Shown: positions 1 to 10,200, counted from the first letter of the stretch. The stretch: 64,000 bases of DNA from Lachnospiraceae bacterium Phil5 (GCA_002633185.1 NWBM01000003.1:162107-226106), one strand, 5' to 3'. The notes: generated by a model not told the origin, from the letters alone. Made by a program: numbers and translations.

Positions 1-729
1 TTGTGTTAGATGTGCAGTTGTATCATATGTCATTTCTTGATTTGACATTGAACCTGTTCCACCATTTGCGTTGAATCTTATGTAATATGTAATTGGTGTG
101 TAGTTTGCTGTATAAGCTCTATCTCCAGTACTTCCTTGTGGTATTGTTACTGTTAAGTTTGTGTTTCCTGTTAGATCTGTTCCTGACCATCCTATAAATG
201 TGTATCCTGTTTTTGTTGGATTGTTTAATGTAAATGTTGCTGTTTCTTCTGTATATGTTGCTGGATTGCTTGTAGAAACTGTTCCACCATTTAATGTATA
301 TGTTATATTGTATCCATTTGGTTGCCATTGTGCATATAGTGTTACTGTTGATCCGGCTACATTTGTTAAATTGCTTACTAATTCCTCATCATCGTAGCTA
401 TCACCACTTCCATTGGCTGCTGTATTCCATCCATTGAATGTATTTCCTGCTTTTGTAAAGCTATTTTGATTTAAATTTGCTGATACTCCCATTATCATTC
501 TTTGATCATTCATTGAGCCTGTACCAGTATTAGCATCAAAATGCACAGTGTACATCGGAGCAATTGTGAACTCATTTGTAATTGTTGCATATGATGTGAA
601 ATAAGAAAGGATACCGCTTATACAATTCAATGCAAGCATAATAAGCAAAATGACAGTTGTATTCATTTTGCCGATATTGTTGAATTTTATTTTACCGTTG
701 AAGTGCTTTGCTTTATATCTTTTGTGCAT
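1..729 (-). CDS. N-terminal part of a large secreted surface protein (runs off the window)
   Basis: An open frame of 243 codons runs from an ATG at 729 to the window edge without a stop, so only the N-terminus is seen. AAGGAGG lies about 12 nt upstream. A basic N-terminus is followed by a hydrophobic segment (about residues 24-42) and then 'SYFTSYATITNEFTI', which resembles the SipW/TasA-type signal region. Next come InlB/Listeria-Bacteroides-type repeats ('HFDANTGTGSM', 'GWNTAANGSG', 'YTLNGGTV', 'GWSGTDLTG', 'IPQGSTGDRAYTANYT'). The last of these is nearly identical to a segment of the giant protein at 7277-15964. It is probably a secreted or surface-exposed adhesin-like protein. The function is inferred from domains only; the C-terminus and anchoring are unknown. 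Confidence 0.8.
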   Translation of the reverse strand, partial: MHKRYKAKHFNGKIKFNNIGKMNTTVILLIMLALNCISGILSYFTSYATITNEFTIAPMYTVHFDANTGTGSMNDQRMIMGVSANLNQNSFTKAGNTFNGWNTAANGSGDSYDDEELVSNLTNVAGSTVTLYAQWQPNGYNITYTLNGGTVSTSNPATYTEETATFTLNNPTKTGYTFIGWSGTDLTGNTNLTVTIPQGSTGDRAYTANYTPITYYIRFNANGGTGSMSNQEMTYDTTAHLTQ

Positions 730-911
730 CTTAAATATAAGCCTCCTTTCTTTTATGTTTTATATTTCTCTTGTTTTTATATATTATTTAGTATTATATA
801 ACCTTCTGATATAACTACTATAACACGTATTATTAATAAAATCTAAGCATAAAATTGCTAATTGAATATTTATAAAATTTATATCTTTACGGAAACAACA
901 GTTTAATTGAT

Positions 912-951
912 TTATTTCTTTTTTATTAAATTTATATTATATTTGTGTAAC
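912..951 (-). promoter_or_regulatory. Upstream block shared by the three giant surface-protein genes (copy 1)
   Basis: Read on the minus strand, GTTACACAAATATAATATAAA followed by an A-rich tail resembles blocks at 16085-16123 and 30175-30206, which also lie 120-180 nt upstream of giant surface-protein starts. It is a candidate promoter or operator for co-regulation. No regulator was identified. Confidence 0.4.
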
Positions 952-994
952 AATTTGAGCTGAAATTGGCTTGATTATTAGGGGGGTGTGGTGG

Positions 995-1143
995 AGTAGA
1001 GTTTTAAAAAACATATTAATACTTCGTTTGTTTGCTGGCGATTAGCTTTTTGGAAAGACATTTTTGTAGAACGCCAAACTGCGCACACACTGCGTATTAA
1101 TATGTTTTAGGATATTTTTTGGAGGTGTCCCAAAAACTCTACT
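995..1143. repeat. Family A palindromic element with a family B element nested inside
   Basis: The right arm (1111-1143) reads GATATTTTTTGGAGGTGTCC followed by CAAAAACTCTACT. The left end (995-1005) keeps only the outer AGTAGAGTTTT of the matching arm. A family B element (1008-1108) sits between them. The stretch 730-1150 contains no gene. The element lies just downstream of the ypeB stop codon. Confidence 0.75.
1008..1108. repeat. Family B stem-loop element, copy 1
   Basis: Perfect 15-bp outer arms (1008-1022 and 1094-1108, AAAACATATTAATAC) enclose a 71-bp core. The core starts TTCGTTTG, contains TGGCG, and ends ACGCCAAACTGCGCAC. TGGCG and CGCCA form an inner stem. The same core occurs at 4579-4651 (reverse) and 61173-61246 with unrelated outer arms. 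Confidence 0.75.
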
Positions 1144-1150
1144 TAATTTT

Positions 1151-2536
1151 CTACATTGTTAAAGTTCCGTCTGGCGTTTCTAATATTACCAATACATCTT
1201 CTTCTTTGCCTGTTAGAACGTTTATATAAACTAAAAACTGTCTTTCTTCTACATATCCTTTGAATTCCCAGCATAGTAGCTCGGTTTGATATTCTGTTGG
1301 TATCATTGCTAGGCCTTCTGATGTTATTTCTAGGTTTTTATTTATTTTGTTTCGAGCTTCTTCTTTTGATATTACTGGTGTTGCAAGGTTTCTTACATAA
1401 TGTGAATTTAAATATCCGGTTGTTTCCATTCCTAGAATTTCTCCATTGTCAAGTGCTATTTTTAATTTTATCAAATCAGGATATATTGTTACATTATCTT
1501 GAACATATGCATAATTTATTGTGACAATTCCATTTTGCTTTAGATAATACGTAGGCTTCATATCTCTTACTTCCCTAGTGTTTAGGAAATTGATTCCTAT
1601 TTCATTTGCTTGTTCTTGTGTTATTATTTCAGCTTTTACATCCTTGTTGCTATTTGCAAGTACAACGTGGCCTCCTATTTGTGAAATTGATATCCATGCA
1701 TCTAATCCGTTATTCTTTTTTACTGAGAAATCGTAACATTCTATGTTTGCGTTTTGTGTTAGCCCATTTGATTTTATTTCTTTAATATTTTCTTGTCCCC
1801 AGAATTCTATGGCTATTTGTTTTGCTGTCTCTTCATCTATTTTATCGCCTGTTAGGCCTTTTCTTTCAGGATTTGTAAGATGGTCTGAAAATGCACCATC
1901 ATATATTAAGCCAGCATATTCATGAAAATTTTCTTCCATGTTGCTGAAGCTATCTTTTGAAAAATTGCTTACTTCTTGTGCAAATACTGGGCTTCCTTTT
2001 TTTGTTAATTCGCCCCAGCTGATTCTTCCTGTATTTAATTCTGATGATAATTGATTTAACGTGTTTTTTAATTCAACACTGTAATCATGCATTTGCTTCA
2101 AATTATTTAAATCATCTTGCGTAAGGCTTTCACCATTCATGTTTTTTCTGGATAGTGAAAAGCTGTAATCACTTACTTGATTTAAGAATTTGGCCGTGTT
2201 TTCTAATTCCTGAGTATTTATTGGAAGTCTTGACAAATAACTTTGAGCCAAATTTGCCTCTCTCCATACATAAGTTAGCGTTTCAGCTCCGTGTTCTGGT
2301 GAATTTGAAACCAATGCTTTTGCTAAATAAACCTCTACACTATCAACATAATCTACCAATTCAAAAAAAGCTAAATTATATGAATTTTCAGTTGCCTGCC
2401 TGTATTCTCTTTGTTTTTTGTACGTGAATAATGCTAATATTACTATAATTGAAATAAGCACAACCACTATAGACAGCATATGTCTGTCTTTTAATCTATC
2501 TTTCCAATCGTAAACCTTTTGTTTTAAGCTTGTCAT
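1151..2536 (-). CDS. ypeB: Spore germination protein YpeB
   Basis: YpeB stabilises and localises the spore cortex-lytic enzyme SleB and inhibits it until germination. The 461-residue protein has one N-terminal membrane segment (about residues 21-40, 'MLSIVVVLISIIVILALF'), a long helical middle region, and C-terminal PepSY/YPEB repeats ('KIDEETAKQIAIEFWG', 'ITQEQANEIGINFL', 'ISKEEARNKINKNLEI'). Length and order match the family. AAGGAGG is well placed before the ATG. The usual partner sleB is not adjacent: upstream is a family A repeat and then a divergent glycosyltransferase, so SleB would be elsewhere. A family A/B compound repeat follows the stop codon directly and may serve as its 3' end. 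Confidence 0.9.
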   Translation of the reverse strand: MTSLKQKVYDWKDRLKDRHMLSIVVVLISIIVILALFTYKKQREYRQATENSYNLAFFELVDYVDSVEVYLAKALVSNSPEHGAETLTYVWREANLAQSYLSRLPINTQELENTAKFLNQVSDYSFSLSRKNMNGESLTQDDLNNLKQMHDYSVELKNTLNQLSSELNTGRISWGELTKKGSPVFAQEVSNFSKDSFSNMEENFHEYAGLIYDGAFSDHLTNPERKGLTGDKIDEETAKQIAIEFWGQENIKEIKSNGLTQNANIECYDFSVKKNNGLDAWISISQIGGHVVLANSNKDVKAEIITQEQANEIGINFLNTREVRDMKPTYYLKQNGIVTINYAYVQDNVTIYPDLIKLKIALDNGEILGMETTGYLNSHYVRNLATPVISKEEARNKINKNLEITSEGLAMIPTEYQTELLCWEFKGYVEERQFLVYINVLTGKEEDVLVILETPDGTLTM

Positions 2537-2626
2537 GCGAGCTCCTCCTTTTATTTCCTGTTTTTACAATTATAGTTACCAGTTTTGTGGTTTTTATTCA
2601 TTGATTTTTTGGTGATTTTTTGGGAT

Positions 2627-2653
2627 GATTTTTTGGGACACCTCCAAAAAATC
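2627..2653. repeat. Family A element (short form)
   Basis: GATTTTTTGGGACACCTCCAAAAAATC: T- and A-runs flank GGGACACCTCC and can pair as a 9-bp stem with one bulge. It lies between the divergent ypeB and glycosyltransferase genes. Confidence 0.75.
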
Positions 2654-2709
2654 TATTGCAACCATTCCCAACTTATGCTAAAATCTAACTGAAAAGGAAG
2701 GAAAAACAT

Positions 2710-3834
2710 ATGAAAAGAGTTTTAATTTTATATGCCAAATATGGAGGAGGACATCTTTCAGCTGCTAAAGCGATTGAAACATATATAGAAGAACATTATT
2801 TAGATGCACAAATTAAAGTAGTTGATTGTGTCGAAGAGGTAACGCCTTTTTTGAGTAAAGTTACTACCGATGCTTATAAAAACATGGCTAAAAAAGCGCC
2901 TAAGTTATGGAAAAATATTTATTATAAATCACCTAAAGGTTTTTGGTTTAAAATGAGTACTATTGCTAAAAAATATTTAGCAAATCACTTGTTAGATATT
3001 TTTAATAGTTTTTTACCTGATATTGTTATTTCAGTTCATCCATTTGGTTCGCAGATAACTGCATATTTAAAAGAACAAGGGAAAACTGATTGCAAGTTAG
3101 CGACTGTTTTTACAGATTTCAAAACACATCCACAATGGCTGATTGGTAAAGAATATAATGATTATTTTTTTGTTTCAAATGATCAAATGAAACAAGAATT
3201 GTTGGATTTAGGTATTTCTGAAGATAAAATACATGTAACTGGCGTTCCTTTATCAAATAAATTTATATTTGGTGTTAATCCGGATTCTGCTTACAAAGAT
3301 CTTGATTTAGACAGAAACAAGAAAACTATATTACTTTTTGGTGGCGGAGAATTTGGCCTTGGACATAAACGTACTGTTCAAGTTTTGAAAGCACTTACAC
3401 ATCATTTGAATAACTATCAAATTGTGGCAATTTCAGGGAAAAATAAGAAATTGAATGCTGAGTTTTTGAAAGTTCAAAATGAATTGAATAATAATAATCT
3501 TAAGATTTACAAATATACAACTCAGGTTGCGGAATTGATGAGTATTTCGAGCTTAGTTGTAACTAAACCTGGAGGCCTTACATCTTCTGAAAGTCTTGCT
3601 TCTGAATTGCCTTTGCTTATTATTAATCCAATTCCTGGACAAGAAGAAGAAAATGCTGAGTTTTTGGAAAATTCGGGAGCAGCTATTTGGCTTAAAGATG
3701 CAGATAATATTGAAGAAGTGATTGGCGGGTTGTTATCTAATGAAGATAAGTTATTGAAGATGAAAAATTGTGCAATTTCTATATCTCATAAGAAATCTAC
3801 TAGGGATATTTGTAGAATTTTGATGGATAATTAG
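2710..3834 (+). CDS. GT28/UgtP-type glycosyltransferase (MGDG synthase/MurG-like)
   Basis: This is a 374-residue cytoplasmic or peripheral membrane enzyme of the diacylglycerol glucosyltransferase / monogalactosyldiacylglycerol synthase family. The family transfers a sugar from a nucleotide donor to a membrane lipid. The N-terminal 'LYAKYGGGHLSAAKAIE' is the family's acceptor-side signature (MGDG_synth domain, about residues 1-170). 'LLFGGGEFG' and 'VTKPGGLTSSESLA' with 'PIPGQEEENAEFL' mark the C-terminal donor-binding GT-B domain. AAGGAAGG precedes the ATG. The gene stands alone and is followed by a GGGGACGGGG palindrome. Its probable role is glycolipid synthesis; acceptor and sugar cannot be told from sequence. 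Confidence 0.85.
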   Translation: MKRVLILYAKYGGGHLSAAKAIETYIEEHYLDAQIKVVDCVEEVTPFLSKVTTDAYKNMAKKAPKLWKNIYYKSPKGFWFKMSTIAKKYLANHLLDIFNSFLPDIVISVHPFGSQITAYLKEQGKTDCKLATVFTDFKTHPQWLIGKEYNDYFFVSNDQMKQELLDLGISEDKIHVTGVPLSNKFIFGVNPDSAYKDLDLDRNKKTILLFGGGEFGLGHKRTVQVLKALTHHLNNYQIVAISGKNKKLNAEFLKVQNELNNNNLKIYKYTTQVAELMSISSLVVTKPGGLTSSESLASELPLLIINPIPGQEEENAEFLENSGAAIWLKDADNIEEVIGGLLSNEDKLLKMKNCAISISHKKSTRDICRILMDN

Positions 3835-3839
3835 AACAA

Positions 3840-3892
3840 TTGGGGACGGGGTAAAAATCGGACATATTGTCCATTTTTTACCCCGTCCCCAA
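3840..3892. repeat. REP-like palindrome, GGGGACGGGG type
   Basis: The arms TTGGGGACGGGGTAAAAAT and ATTTTTTACCCCGTCCCCAA flank an inner GGACA/TGTCC stem. It is far richer in G and C than its surroundings. The same GGGGACGGGG head recurs at 7172-7222. It lies between the convergent glycosyltransferase and recR genes and could act as a bidirectional terminator. Confidence 0.75.
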
Positions 3893-3907
3893 AGTCTTTT
3901 TGCAAGA

Positions 3908-3935
3908 AGTTTTTTGGAGGTGTCCCAAAAACTCT
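3908..3935. repeat. Family A element at the 3' end of recR
   Basis: AGTTTTTTGGAGGTGTCCCA followed by AAAACTCT. It begins 1 nt past the recR stop codon when read on the minus strand. Confidence 0.75.
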
Positions 3936-3936
3936 G

Positions 3937-4536
3937 CTAAAGCTCTCTTCTTCCCTCTAAAGCTTTGCTTAATGTTACTTCATCTGTATATTCCAAATCT
4001 CCACCAACAGGAATTCCGTGAGCAATTCTTGTTACTTTTATTCCTAATGGTTTTATTAATTTTGATAAATACATTGCTGTTGCTTCACCTTCAACTCTTG
4101 GATTTGTTGCTAATACAATTTCTTTAACTCCACCATCCATAAGTCTTGCAAGCAATTCTTTTATTTTTATATCATCTGGTCCGATGCCGTTCATTGGAGA
4201 AACTACTCCATGTAATACGTGGTATACTCCCTTATATTCGTGGGTTCTTTCCATTGCTACAACGTCTCGAACGTCTTCTACTACACATATTGTGGACTTG
4301 TCTCTGCCCGCGTTTGCGCATATTGGGCATGGGTCTGTATCTGTTATATTATAACATTGTGAACAGTATTTTAGATTCTTTTTCGCGTTTGTTATTGCTG
4401 AAATAAATTCCTCTGTTTCTGCATCACTTGCATTTAATACATGAAAAGCAAGTCTAGCTGCGGTTTTACTTCCTATGCTAGGTAGCTTTTCAAAAGCTTC
4501 TATTAATTTTTCTATTGATGGTGAGTAATAGCCCAT
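3937..4536 (-). CDS. recR: Recombination mediator protein RecR
   Basis: RecR works with RecF and RecO to load RecA at gaps. From the ATG at 4536 the protein is 199 residues, the usual length. The open frame extends upstream to 4602, but that extension runs into a family B repeat; GGAAG lies 8 nt before 4536. Visible features are the N-terminal helix-hairpin-helix ('[15 protein letters not shown]'), a four-Cys zinc motif ('[16 protein letters not shown]'), and a Toprim domain ('[16 protein letters not shown]', '[16 protein letters not shown]'). It is the last gene of dnaX-ybaB-recR, the standard Firmicute order. A family B element separates it from ybaB. Confidence 0.95.
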   Translation of the reverse strand: MGYYSPSIEKLIEAFEKLPSIGSKTAARLAFHVLNASDAETEEFISAITNAKKNLKYCSQCYNITDTDPCPICANAGRDKSTICVVEDVRDVVAMERTHEYKGVYHVLHGVVSPMNGIGPDDIKIKELLARLMDGGVKEIVLATNPRVEGEATAMYLSKLIKPLGIKVTRIAHGIPVGGDLEYTDEVTLSKALEGRREL

Positions 4537-4562
4537 TGTTATCTTCCTTTCCATTTTCCATT

Positions 4563-4667
4563 CAAAATATATTAACATGAAGCTGCGTGCGCAGTTTGGC
4601 ACCCTACTATTACGTCTTTCTTACAATCCCAAGCGCCAGTAAGCGAACGGAATGTTAATATATTTTG
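4563..4667. repeat. Family B stem-loop element, copy 2
   Basis: Perfect 16-bp outer arms (4563-4578 and 4652-4667, CAAAATATATTAACAT) enclose a 73-bp core. Read on the minus strand, the core starts TTCCGTTCGCTTACTGGCGC and ends GTGCCAAACTGCGCACG. The inner pair is TGGCGC/GTGCCA. The element lies inside the ybaB-recR intergenic region, hence within the operon transcript. Confidence 0.75.
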
Positions 4668-4672
4668 AGAGC

Positions 4673-5023
4673 CTACATTATTCCTGGAATATTATATTTT
4701 CCAAGTTCAGAAGCTTGTGCATTATCAACCTTTTTTAATGCTTCATTAACACATGTTAAAATTAAATCTTGAAGCATTTCAACATCATCTGGATCAACTA
4801 CTTCTGGCTTAATTTTAATTTCTTTTATTAATTTTGCACCTGTAACTTTAACTTCAATTGCTCCTCCACCTGCTGTTGCATCAAATTCCTTTACTGCAAG
4901 CTCCTCTTGTGATTTTTCAATATCAGCTTGCATTTTTTTAGCTTCTTTCATTAGTTGGTTGATGTTCATTCCACCAAAACCACCCATTCCTCCCATTCCT
5001 GGGAATCCTCCTCTTTTTGACAT
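4673..5023 (-). CDS. ybaB: YbaB/EbfC family nucleoid-associated protein
   Basis: This is a small (116-residue) DNA-binding protein of the YbaB/EbfC family, a homodimer found between dnaX and recR in most bacteria. The Gly/Met-rich N-terminus ('GMGGMGGFGGMNINQLM') precedes the helix 'KEAKKMQADIEKSQEELA' and the conserved 'GGGAIEVKVTGAKLIKEIKI'. The C-terminal part is 'DLILTCVNEALKKVD'. AAGGAGG precedes the ATG. It lies about 130 bp after dnaX with a family A hairpin between them. Confidence 0.93.
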   Translation of the reverse strand: MSKRGGFPGMGGMGGFGGMNINQLMKEAKKMQADIEKSQEELAVKEFDATAGGGAIEVKVTGAKLIKEIKIKPEVVDPDDVEMLQDLILTCVNEALKKVDNAQASELGKYNIPGIM

Positions 5024-5127
5024 TTTAAATTCCTCCTTTTTAATTTGCTTGTTTATATTTTGTAAATATTTTTTATAAGTTTTCCTAAAAATTTATGAGC
5101 GTTCTTAAAAATTTACCTCCAATAGCT

Positions 5128-5159
5128 AGATGTTTTTTGGAGGTGTCCCAAAAAATCTA
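5128..5159. repeat. Family A element overlapping the dnaX stop codon
   Basis: AGATGTTTTTTGGAGGTGTC followed by CCAAAAAATCTA. The last three bases (5157-5159) are the reverse complement of the dnaX TAG stop, so the element begins with the stop codon. Confidence 0.75.
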
Positions 5160-6870
5160 CTCATCTATTATATTTACTGGCACGTCTAGTTCTTTTGCTA
5201 TTTCCTCTGGTGCCTCTAGATTTATTGGCTCTTGTTTGCTATCTATGTATTTTACTTGCATTGTTTTGCCATATTCTAGTGAGATTATTTTTGTTAGTTC
5301 ATTTATGCTTTCTGGCTTATCTAATACACTTCTTCCGAATGGCGTTATTCCATTTTTAAATACAATTCCTACTGTCATGTCGTTTAGCTCGGTTGCTGTT
5401 GTGTTCATTAGGTTTGTATATAGCATTATTTTGCCATCTTCTTTTAGATTGTTTACTATTTTAGACCAGTTATCCATTCTTTTTCCTGATGGTGCTGTGT
5501 TTTTTACTATATTGGATGGGCCTTTATTTATTGTTGATGTTTTCTTTGCTGTTGATGCTTTTTTGCTTGAATTTTCTGTTCTGTTATCCACATTTGTTGC
5601 AGAATTGTGGATAACTAAGTTTGATAATTGGTTAATTTTGTTTTCTAATTGTTTTATTTTATTTTCAATTTCTGGTGTTAACTTTGCTATGGTTTGTGCT
5701 GATGCAACTGCCGGTGCTGATGGTACTGCTAAGCTATTTGGATTCTCATTAAATTCAACAGCTTTCATTACCACTGGATTAGCAGTTGTTTTTTCAGTAT
5801 TGCACAACTTCATTATTCCAACTTCAAGCATTATTGTCTTTTGGGTTGAAACCTTCAAATTATTTGCCAGTTCTGATAAATTGTAAATTATATTAAGTAA
5901 TCTTTCTTTTTCACATTTACTAGCAATTTCTTCTATTTGCTTTAATTCATTTTCATTATATAAAGCTAGTTTTCCGCTAGATTTAAATACTAATACATCT
6001 TTTACATATTTAATTATTTCCCATAAAAGATTATTTAAATCTTTTCCATCGCTAATAACATCATCAATATCTTGCAAAGTATTTTCTACGTTACAATCTA
6101 TTACAGAATTAATTATTTTATTAATATATTCTGTTTTGGGAATTCCAACTAAATCTTTTACTAAATCATCTGTAATTTGCTCTTCGCCTTCTTGGGCACA
6201 TCTTTCGAGTATGCTTAACCCATCTCTCATTGCACCTTCTGCTAGAACTGATATGGTTTTTAAGGCTTCATCTGTTATATTTATATTGCTTTCTTTGCAC
6301 ACAAATTCTAATCTTGCTTTTATATTCTCTTCTGAAATTTTCTTGTAATCAAATCTTTGACATCTTGATAAAATTGTTGCTGGCAATTTTTGTGGTTCTG
6401 TTGTTGCTAAAATAAATTTAACATGTGCTGGTGGTTCTTCTAATGTTTTTAGTAATGCATTAAAAGCGCCTACTGAAAGCATGTGAACCTCATCTATTAT
6501 ATACACTCTATATTTAGCAAGTGTAGGTAAAAAATTAACTTCTTCACGAATTGAACGTATATCTTCAACACTATTATTTGAAGCAGCATCCATTTCAACT
6601 ATGTCTGTTAATGATCCATCTAATGCAGCTTTGCAAATTTCACATTCATTACATGGCTCTCCCTCCTGCGGATTTAAGCAGTTGATGGCTCTTGCCAAAA
6701 TTTTTGCTGCTGTTGTTTTTCCGTGTTCCACGTCCTCCTGTTAACAAATATGCATGACCTACTCTGTTTGCAATTATTTGATTTTTCAAGGTTCTTGTTA
6801 TATGTTCTTGACCAACAATATCGCTAAATTTAGTTGGTCTAAATTTTCTGTATAAAGCTGTATATGACAT
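5157..6870 (-). CDS. dnaX: DNA polymerase III gamma/tau subunit, with a +1 frame break at an in-frame CGG
   Basis: DnaX is the AAA+ motor of the clamp loader. Frame 0 starts at the ATG at 6870 (AAGGAGG upstream) with 'SYTALYRKFRPTKFSDIVGQ' and reads to 'LLTGGRGT'. It then meets CGG (6723-6721) where the Walker A Gly codon GGA should be. Skipping one base restores 'GKTTAAKIL'. The rest is intact: zinc module 'CNECEICK', Walker B 'IIDEVHML', 'LEEPPAHVKFILATTE', 'ILSRCQRF', then a charged tau-like tail to the TAG at 5157. Length minus one base is 571 codons, so a single +1 event yields a normal 570-residue protein. The site is in the P-loop, far from the A-run slippery sites known in some dnaX genes. 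See findings for the shared CGGA pattern. Confidence 0.92.
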
Positions 6871-6929
6871 ATAATCAATCCTCCTTTATTGGCGTGCATT
6901 CAAAAAAAATGGTACGAGCTGTTTTTCTT

Positions 6930-7044
6930 CTAACCTCTCTATGGAAGTATTTTCCACATAAAGCTTACCACTTATTGCTGCTTCCTTCCGGACCTGACAA
7001 GGTTCATGGGGCTTTATTGAAAAATATCCTCCATACAAAGGTTA
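6930..7044 (-). ncRNA. ffs: Signal recognition particle RNA (small bacterial type)
   Basis: Read on the minus strand, the apical domain contains the diagnostic GTCAGGTCCGGAAGGAAGCA (about 6978-7001), which binds Ffh. Flanking halves pair as a long rod, for example ATGGA...TCCAT and AATAAAGC...GCTTTAT. The position directly upstream of dnaX matches the arrangement in Bacillus. The ends are estimated from stem pairing. Confidence 0.92.
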
Positions 7045-7064
7045 GTTTTTCTCATACCGTTTGT

Positions 7065-7093
7065 ATTATATATTATTTTTCGGGTTTTAGCAA
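7065..7093 (-). promoter_or_regulatory. Sigma-A type promoter of the SRP RNA
   Basis: On the minus strand, TTGCTA (7093-7088), a 17-nt spacer, then TATAAT (7070-7065). Transcription would start near 7058, just before the SRP RNA. Confidence 0.7.
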
Positions 7094-7113
7094 TAGTATT
7101 TTGATATTTTTTG

Positions 7114-7268
7114 AGTAGAGTTTTGGGGACACCTCCAAAAAACATCTTGAATTTAAAAAAAGTGACACAAGTGGGGACGGGGACAAAATGTGTCAAAACG
7201 AAACATTTTGTCCCCGTCCCCAAACGTGTCTTTTTTTAAGATGTTTTTTGGAGGTGTCCCAAAAAATC
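7114..7268. repeat. Large composite palindrome: family A arms around a GGGGACGGGG REP-like core
   Basis: The left family A arm (7114-7148) and right arm (7238-7268) are inverted. Inside lies a perfect 19-bp palindrome, TGGGGACGGGGACAAAATG (7172-7190) with its complement at 7204-7222. The A- and T-runs between arms and core also pair, so the whole 155 bp can fold as one nested cruciform or RNA hairpin. It sits between the dnaX/SRP promoter region and the end of the giant gene at 7277. Confidence 0.8.
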
Positions 7269-7276
7269 CCAAAAAT

Positions 7277-10200
7277 CTATTCTGTTATTTCAATTCCTGG
7301 ATCAACTGTTGGTGCATTTCCTGTTATTGCAGGTGTTCCTGTGTTGTTTATAATTTTACCTTTTGTTCCTGTTTCTTTTGAATCTGTAATTGTTAATGTT
7401 CCATTGTTGTTAATTAGTCCTCCAGCTATGTTTCCGCTTAATGTATTTCCCTTTAAATCTATTTTTACATTTTCATTTTCAGGAATATTCAAAGTTTCTG
7501 TAATTTCGAAACTCTTTTCAATATTTATTTTGCTGTTGTTTGCCGCTGCATAGTTAATAGCATTTTGAATTTCAAATATATTATATTTAATACTTCCAAT
7601 AGATGCTACCTCTAGATAATCACCTTTTAATCGTAACATAGAAACTTTATAATCTCCATCTGTTGTTGCTCCAACTTCGTAGAAATTAGGTAAATCATCA
7701 CTTATTTTTATTCTACCACTTGAAACATTAATTGAATTATTCTTTCCTTTAATAACACCATCATAGAAATAAATTAATACAAAATCACCTTTTTGATAAA
7801 TACCATCTTTTCCACCTTGAATTACTGGTGTCTCTGTTTCTACTGATGTATTTTTATCTCCTAAAATTAACTCAACCGTCTCTGTTGCATCATATTGATA
7901 ATTTGGTTGTTCCATGTAAATACCAATTCCTCCAGAAGAGCTTACAGTACTATTTTTAATTGTTGCTCTACCACCACATAAGTATATGGCTCTATTATTT
8001 CCTGTGTACTCAAGTGTAGAATTTTCAATATTCAACTCTCCGCCATTTGTTATCATAGAATTGTTTGCATTTACATTACTTGTTTGCACAGTTGAATTTT
8101 CAATATTTACAATACCGCCATTGCTAATTGTATTTTTAATTTGAGAATTATTAGTTATGTTTAATTTAGCATTTGTTCCTATTTCAATCATTCCATTAAT
8201 TGTTGAATCATCTACTTCTATAAACGTTTTATACTGTGTGCTTTCGCTTTCCTCATATGTTCCACCTTTATATCCATTGATTGAATACTCTACAACAGAT
8301 TTTTGTTTTATTTTTACATGTGCATTTTGCACACTAATAATGCTCATTTTTGAGTTTATAATATTAATATTTCCTATCGCGGAACTATCTACGTCAACTT
8401 GATTGTATGGTGTTTTAAGCCAAATTCCATTTATCATTTCATTTTCCCCATATGTTTCAACATCATTGATATTAATTTCTCCAGTTCCATCTGTGTAAAT
8501 TATTCCTTTATGTTTACCACTAATAATCTTCAACTCTTTATCTGTACTATTTAAGATACTATTAGTATTTGCTGCTAATACCTTAACATCTGATAATTCT
8601 AATTTACCTTCATTTTTAATAATATATGAATTCTTATCAGACTCAATAGAATTTATCATCTTACCTGTCTTACTTGAAGAGCCATCAATTACTTTTAATT
8701 TACCCTTATTATTAATACTATTGTTATTAGTTTTATTATATAAAACATTACCATTTAAATTTAATGTTATATTTTGATTTTCTCTAATTTCAGCTTCTCT
8801 TCCTGTTGTTACAAATACGTCTTTTAATAATTTAATTTCAACATTTTCACCATTTATGTAATTTTCATTTGCATAATCAACAGCTAATTTTAATGATTTG
8901 AATTTTTGTGTTGTACCTACTATTTGTGCAACATCTTCCGCAGGAATTAATGTATATGTGTCTTGTGTAGTACCTTTAGTATATACTAACTCTGCACTAT
9001 CAGGGATTGTAATTCCACTTTTGAAAGCATCTGTATCATCTTCTGACGTATCTAAATTAATAACACCACTATTAAATGTAAGATTTCCTGTAGCATCTAT
9101 CAATACTTGTGCATCTGTTGATGTTACATCAGAACCCTCTTTACCTACTTTTGTTCCTGTAGATGCATTTAACCATTTTATAGTTCCACTTTCAAAGTTT
9201 ACACCATCTGAAGTGTTTGCATCACTTACATTTCCAATATCTGAATTCTTAATAGTTACTTTACCTTTATTAGTTACCGTTGAATATCCACTATATGCAT
9301 TATTATATGTTACCTTTTCAATTAGCATTGTTCCACTTTCTTCATTTGAAACAGTTTTTATCTTAATATCACCTTTATTATCAGCAACAATATTTGCAAT
9401 TCCGGCAGTATTTGTAACGTATAAATCTCCTGTTAAGGTTCCTTCAATTTTAACTCCAGCATCTGTATTGGTACTATTACTGTTATTAGTTACTTCAACT
9501 TTATTATTTATAAAGCTTGAGCAATCTTTAATTGTAACATGTCCATTTTCTTCATTTGAAACCAAATATATATCAGAATTTTCAATATTCATTGTTCCTT
9601 TATTAAGTACTTTATAAACTTGTGCATTGTTTGTAATTGTAGCAGTTCCACCTTCATTGTTATTTATAACATTAACATTATCATTATAAACTCCTCCATC
9701 TAATGTAACTGTTCCATTATTTAAAATAATATTTGTTCCAGTAGATTTAAGTCTTTCTGTACTTGCTGTAGATGAATCTATAATTGTTAATGTACCATTA
9801 TTAGTAATTCCTGTTTCTCCAGTATATGTTAATACATGACCGTTTAAATCTAATTTAACTGTTGCACCTTCAATTATTTCGTCTGTTTCAGAAGATGATA
9901 ATGTTATATTTCTATTTAAATATATTGTAGCATTAGTTTTACTTACTTTTGCTGCATCTTCAATACTATAGAAACAATAACAATTATTTTCTGTGTCTAA
10001 ATAATTATTTACATTTTCAAAGTTCTCACTCTCTGTATCAACTTCATTTTTAATTATACTTACAACTGGTTCTTTAACTCTTAGATATGTTTTTTCTCTA
10101 TTTTCTTCTATATCATCTTCTGTAACCATTTCAATATTACTGCTTAATCTAATTTGTCCACTTCCTTCATTAGTGATTTCGTTTACAATAGACATATTTT

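Noticed and set aside
4537..4602. Longer recR start at 4602
   Set aside because: The extension runs into a family B repeat; the ATG at 4536 has a ribosome site and gives normal RecR length.
5157..6870. Programmed -1 frameshift of dnaX as in E. coli
   Set aside because: The break is +1, in the P-loop, without an A-run slippery site; it matches the CGG-A pattern instead.
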